Source: JAADEM01 sp965371855 (GTDB lineage Bacteria > Bacteroidota > Bacteroidia > Bacteroidales > Marinilabiliaceae). Taken from it: a stretch of DNA of 63,699 bases. The notes under the pieces were generated by a model. That model was not told the origin of the DNA and did no database searches. It saw only the letters and a list, made by a program, of their open reading frames with translations. Positions 63,572-63,699 of the stretch are shown piece after piece. Each line of letters opens with the position of its first letter. The first letter of the stretch is position 1. Both the position numbers and the translations under genes were made by a program. The stretch lies in NCBI GenBank assembly GCA_965371855.1, contig CBDUZZ010000018.1:1-63699 (forward strand), written 5' to 3'.

Positions 63572-63699
63572 ATTTTACATTTTAGTAGTTTTTGCTTCCT
63601 GAACCCTCCCGTAAGCGGGATGCTCTACTCCCGATGCCTCGGGAAGCTACTAAGTCATTTTACATTTTAGTAGTTTTTGCTTCCTGAACCCTCCCGTAA
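63561..63699. repeat. 85-bp-period tandem repeat derived from the tRNA-Lys 5' part
   Basis: The 54 bp at 63561-63614 are repeated exactly at 63646-63699, and the window ends inside the second copy. The repeat includes the tRNA's first bases. Between copies, the D-arm position is occupied by palindrome TCCCGA-TGCC-TCGGGA (63629-63644) and the next arm by TCCCG-TAAG-CGGGA (63607-63620). The 3' half of a tRNA is absent, so this is a tRNA-like remnant or a repeat built on tRNA ends. Confidence 0.85.

Overview
The window reads as chromosomal DNA of a Bacteroidota bacterium, most likely near Bacteroidales/Marinilabiliales. The evidence is the low-GC base use, menaquinone genes menC/menE, a fused PurL/Q, Bacteroidota-typical families (DUF3109, DUF4266/DUF3570, four-helix-bundle proteins), TTG-N19-TAnnTTTG promoters, and many short palindromic repeats between genes. 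There is no complete insertion sequence, prophage, rRNA operon or CRISPR array. One tRNA-Lys(UUU) lies at the right edge.

Layout. 1-4026: purL behind a nested inverted-repeat element. 4064-5466: two small unknown genes, each followed by a site that looks like an integron attC, with no integrase in view (a CALIN-like cassette pair). 5615-6060: remnant of an AAA/DUF4143 ATPase. 6324-12087 (minus): beta-propeller lactonase lipoprotein, DUF3109 protein, gpmI, an isolated LysO N-terminal half and an AgcS symporter. 12217-13677: membrane histidine kinase. 13797-23477: two giant proteins of unrecognised family (1596 and 1463 aa, the first with a Tat-like signal) and a MIF-type tautomerase. 23478-24304: repeat-rich spacer. 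24305-26497: KamA-like radical-SAM protein. 26747-29875: thioredoxin-like protein, ApbE, DUF4266 lipoprotein and DUF3570 barrel, a probable flavinylation and envelope electron-transfer set. 30205-31203: DHOD-like protein.

31281-43916 holds a complete Mrp/Mbx-type respiratory complex in the order MnhE, F, G, MbhD, MbhE/MnhB, MnhC, MnhD, a second MnhD/NuoL-like protein, NuoH, NuoB, NuoC, NuoD, and a ferredoxin domain fused to a GltD/NfnL-type FAD/NADPH oxidoreductase. Ligand changes in the NuoB and NuoD homologues argue against a hydrogenase. The most economical reading is a ferredoxin- or NADP(H)-linked ion pump. Two genes for 23S-IVP-like four-helix proteins interrupt the operon, and each is bordered by degenerate tandem repeats.

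44073-47481 (minus): C1B peptidase, menE, menC. 47696-54197: DUF4212 subunit, sodium:solute symporter, TPR protein, metallophosphoesterase, and a Cache-PAS-CBS-DUF294 signalling protein, which together look like a carboxylate-uptake module with its own sensor. 54421-63001: LolC/E-like permease, an 18-codon mini-ORF with a terminator, NUDIX CoA pyrophosphatase, sulfatase lipoprotein, NAD(P)HX repair enzyme, POT peptide transporter and a universal stress protein. 63253-63699: decayed GIY-YIG gene, tRNA-Lys and a tandem tRNA-derived repeat that runs off the end.

All family calls come from reading motifs by eye. No database search was run.
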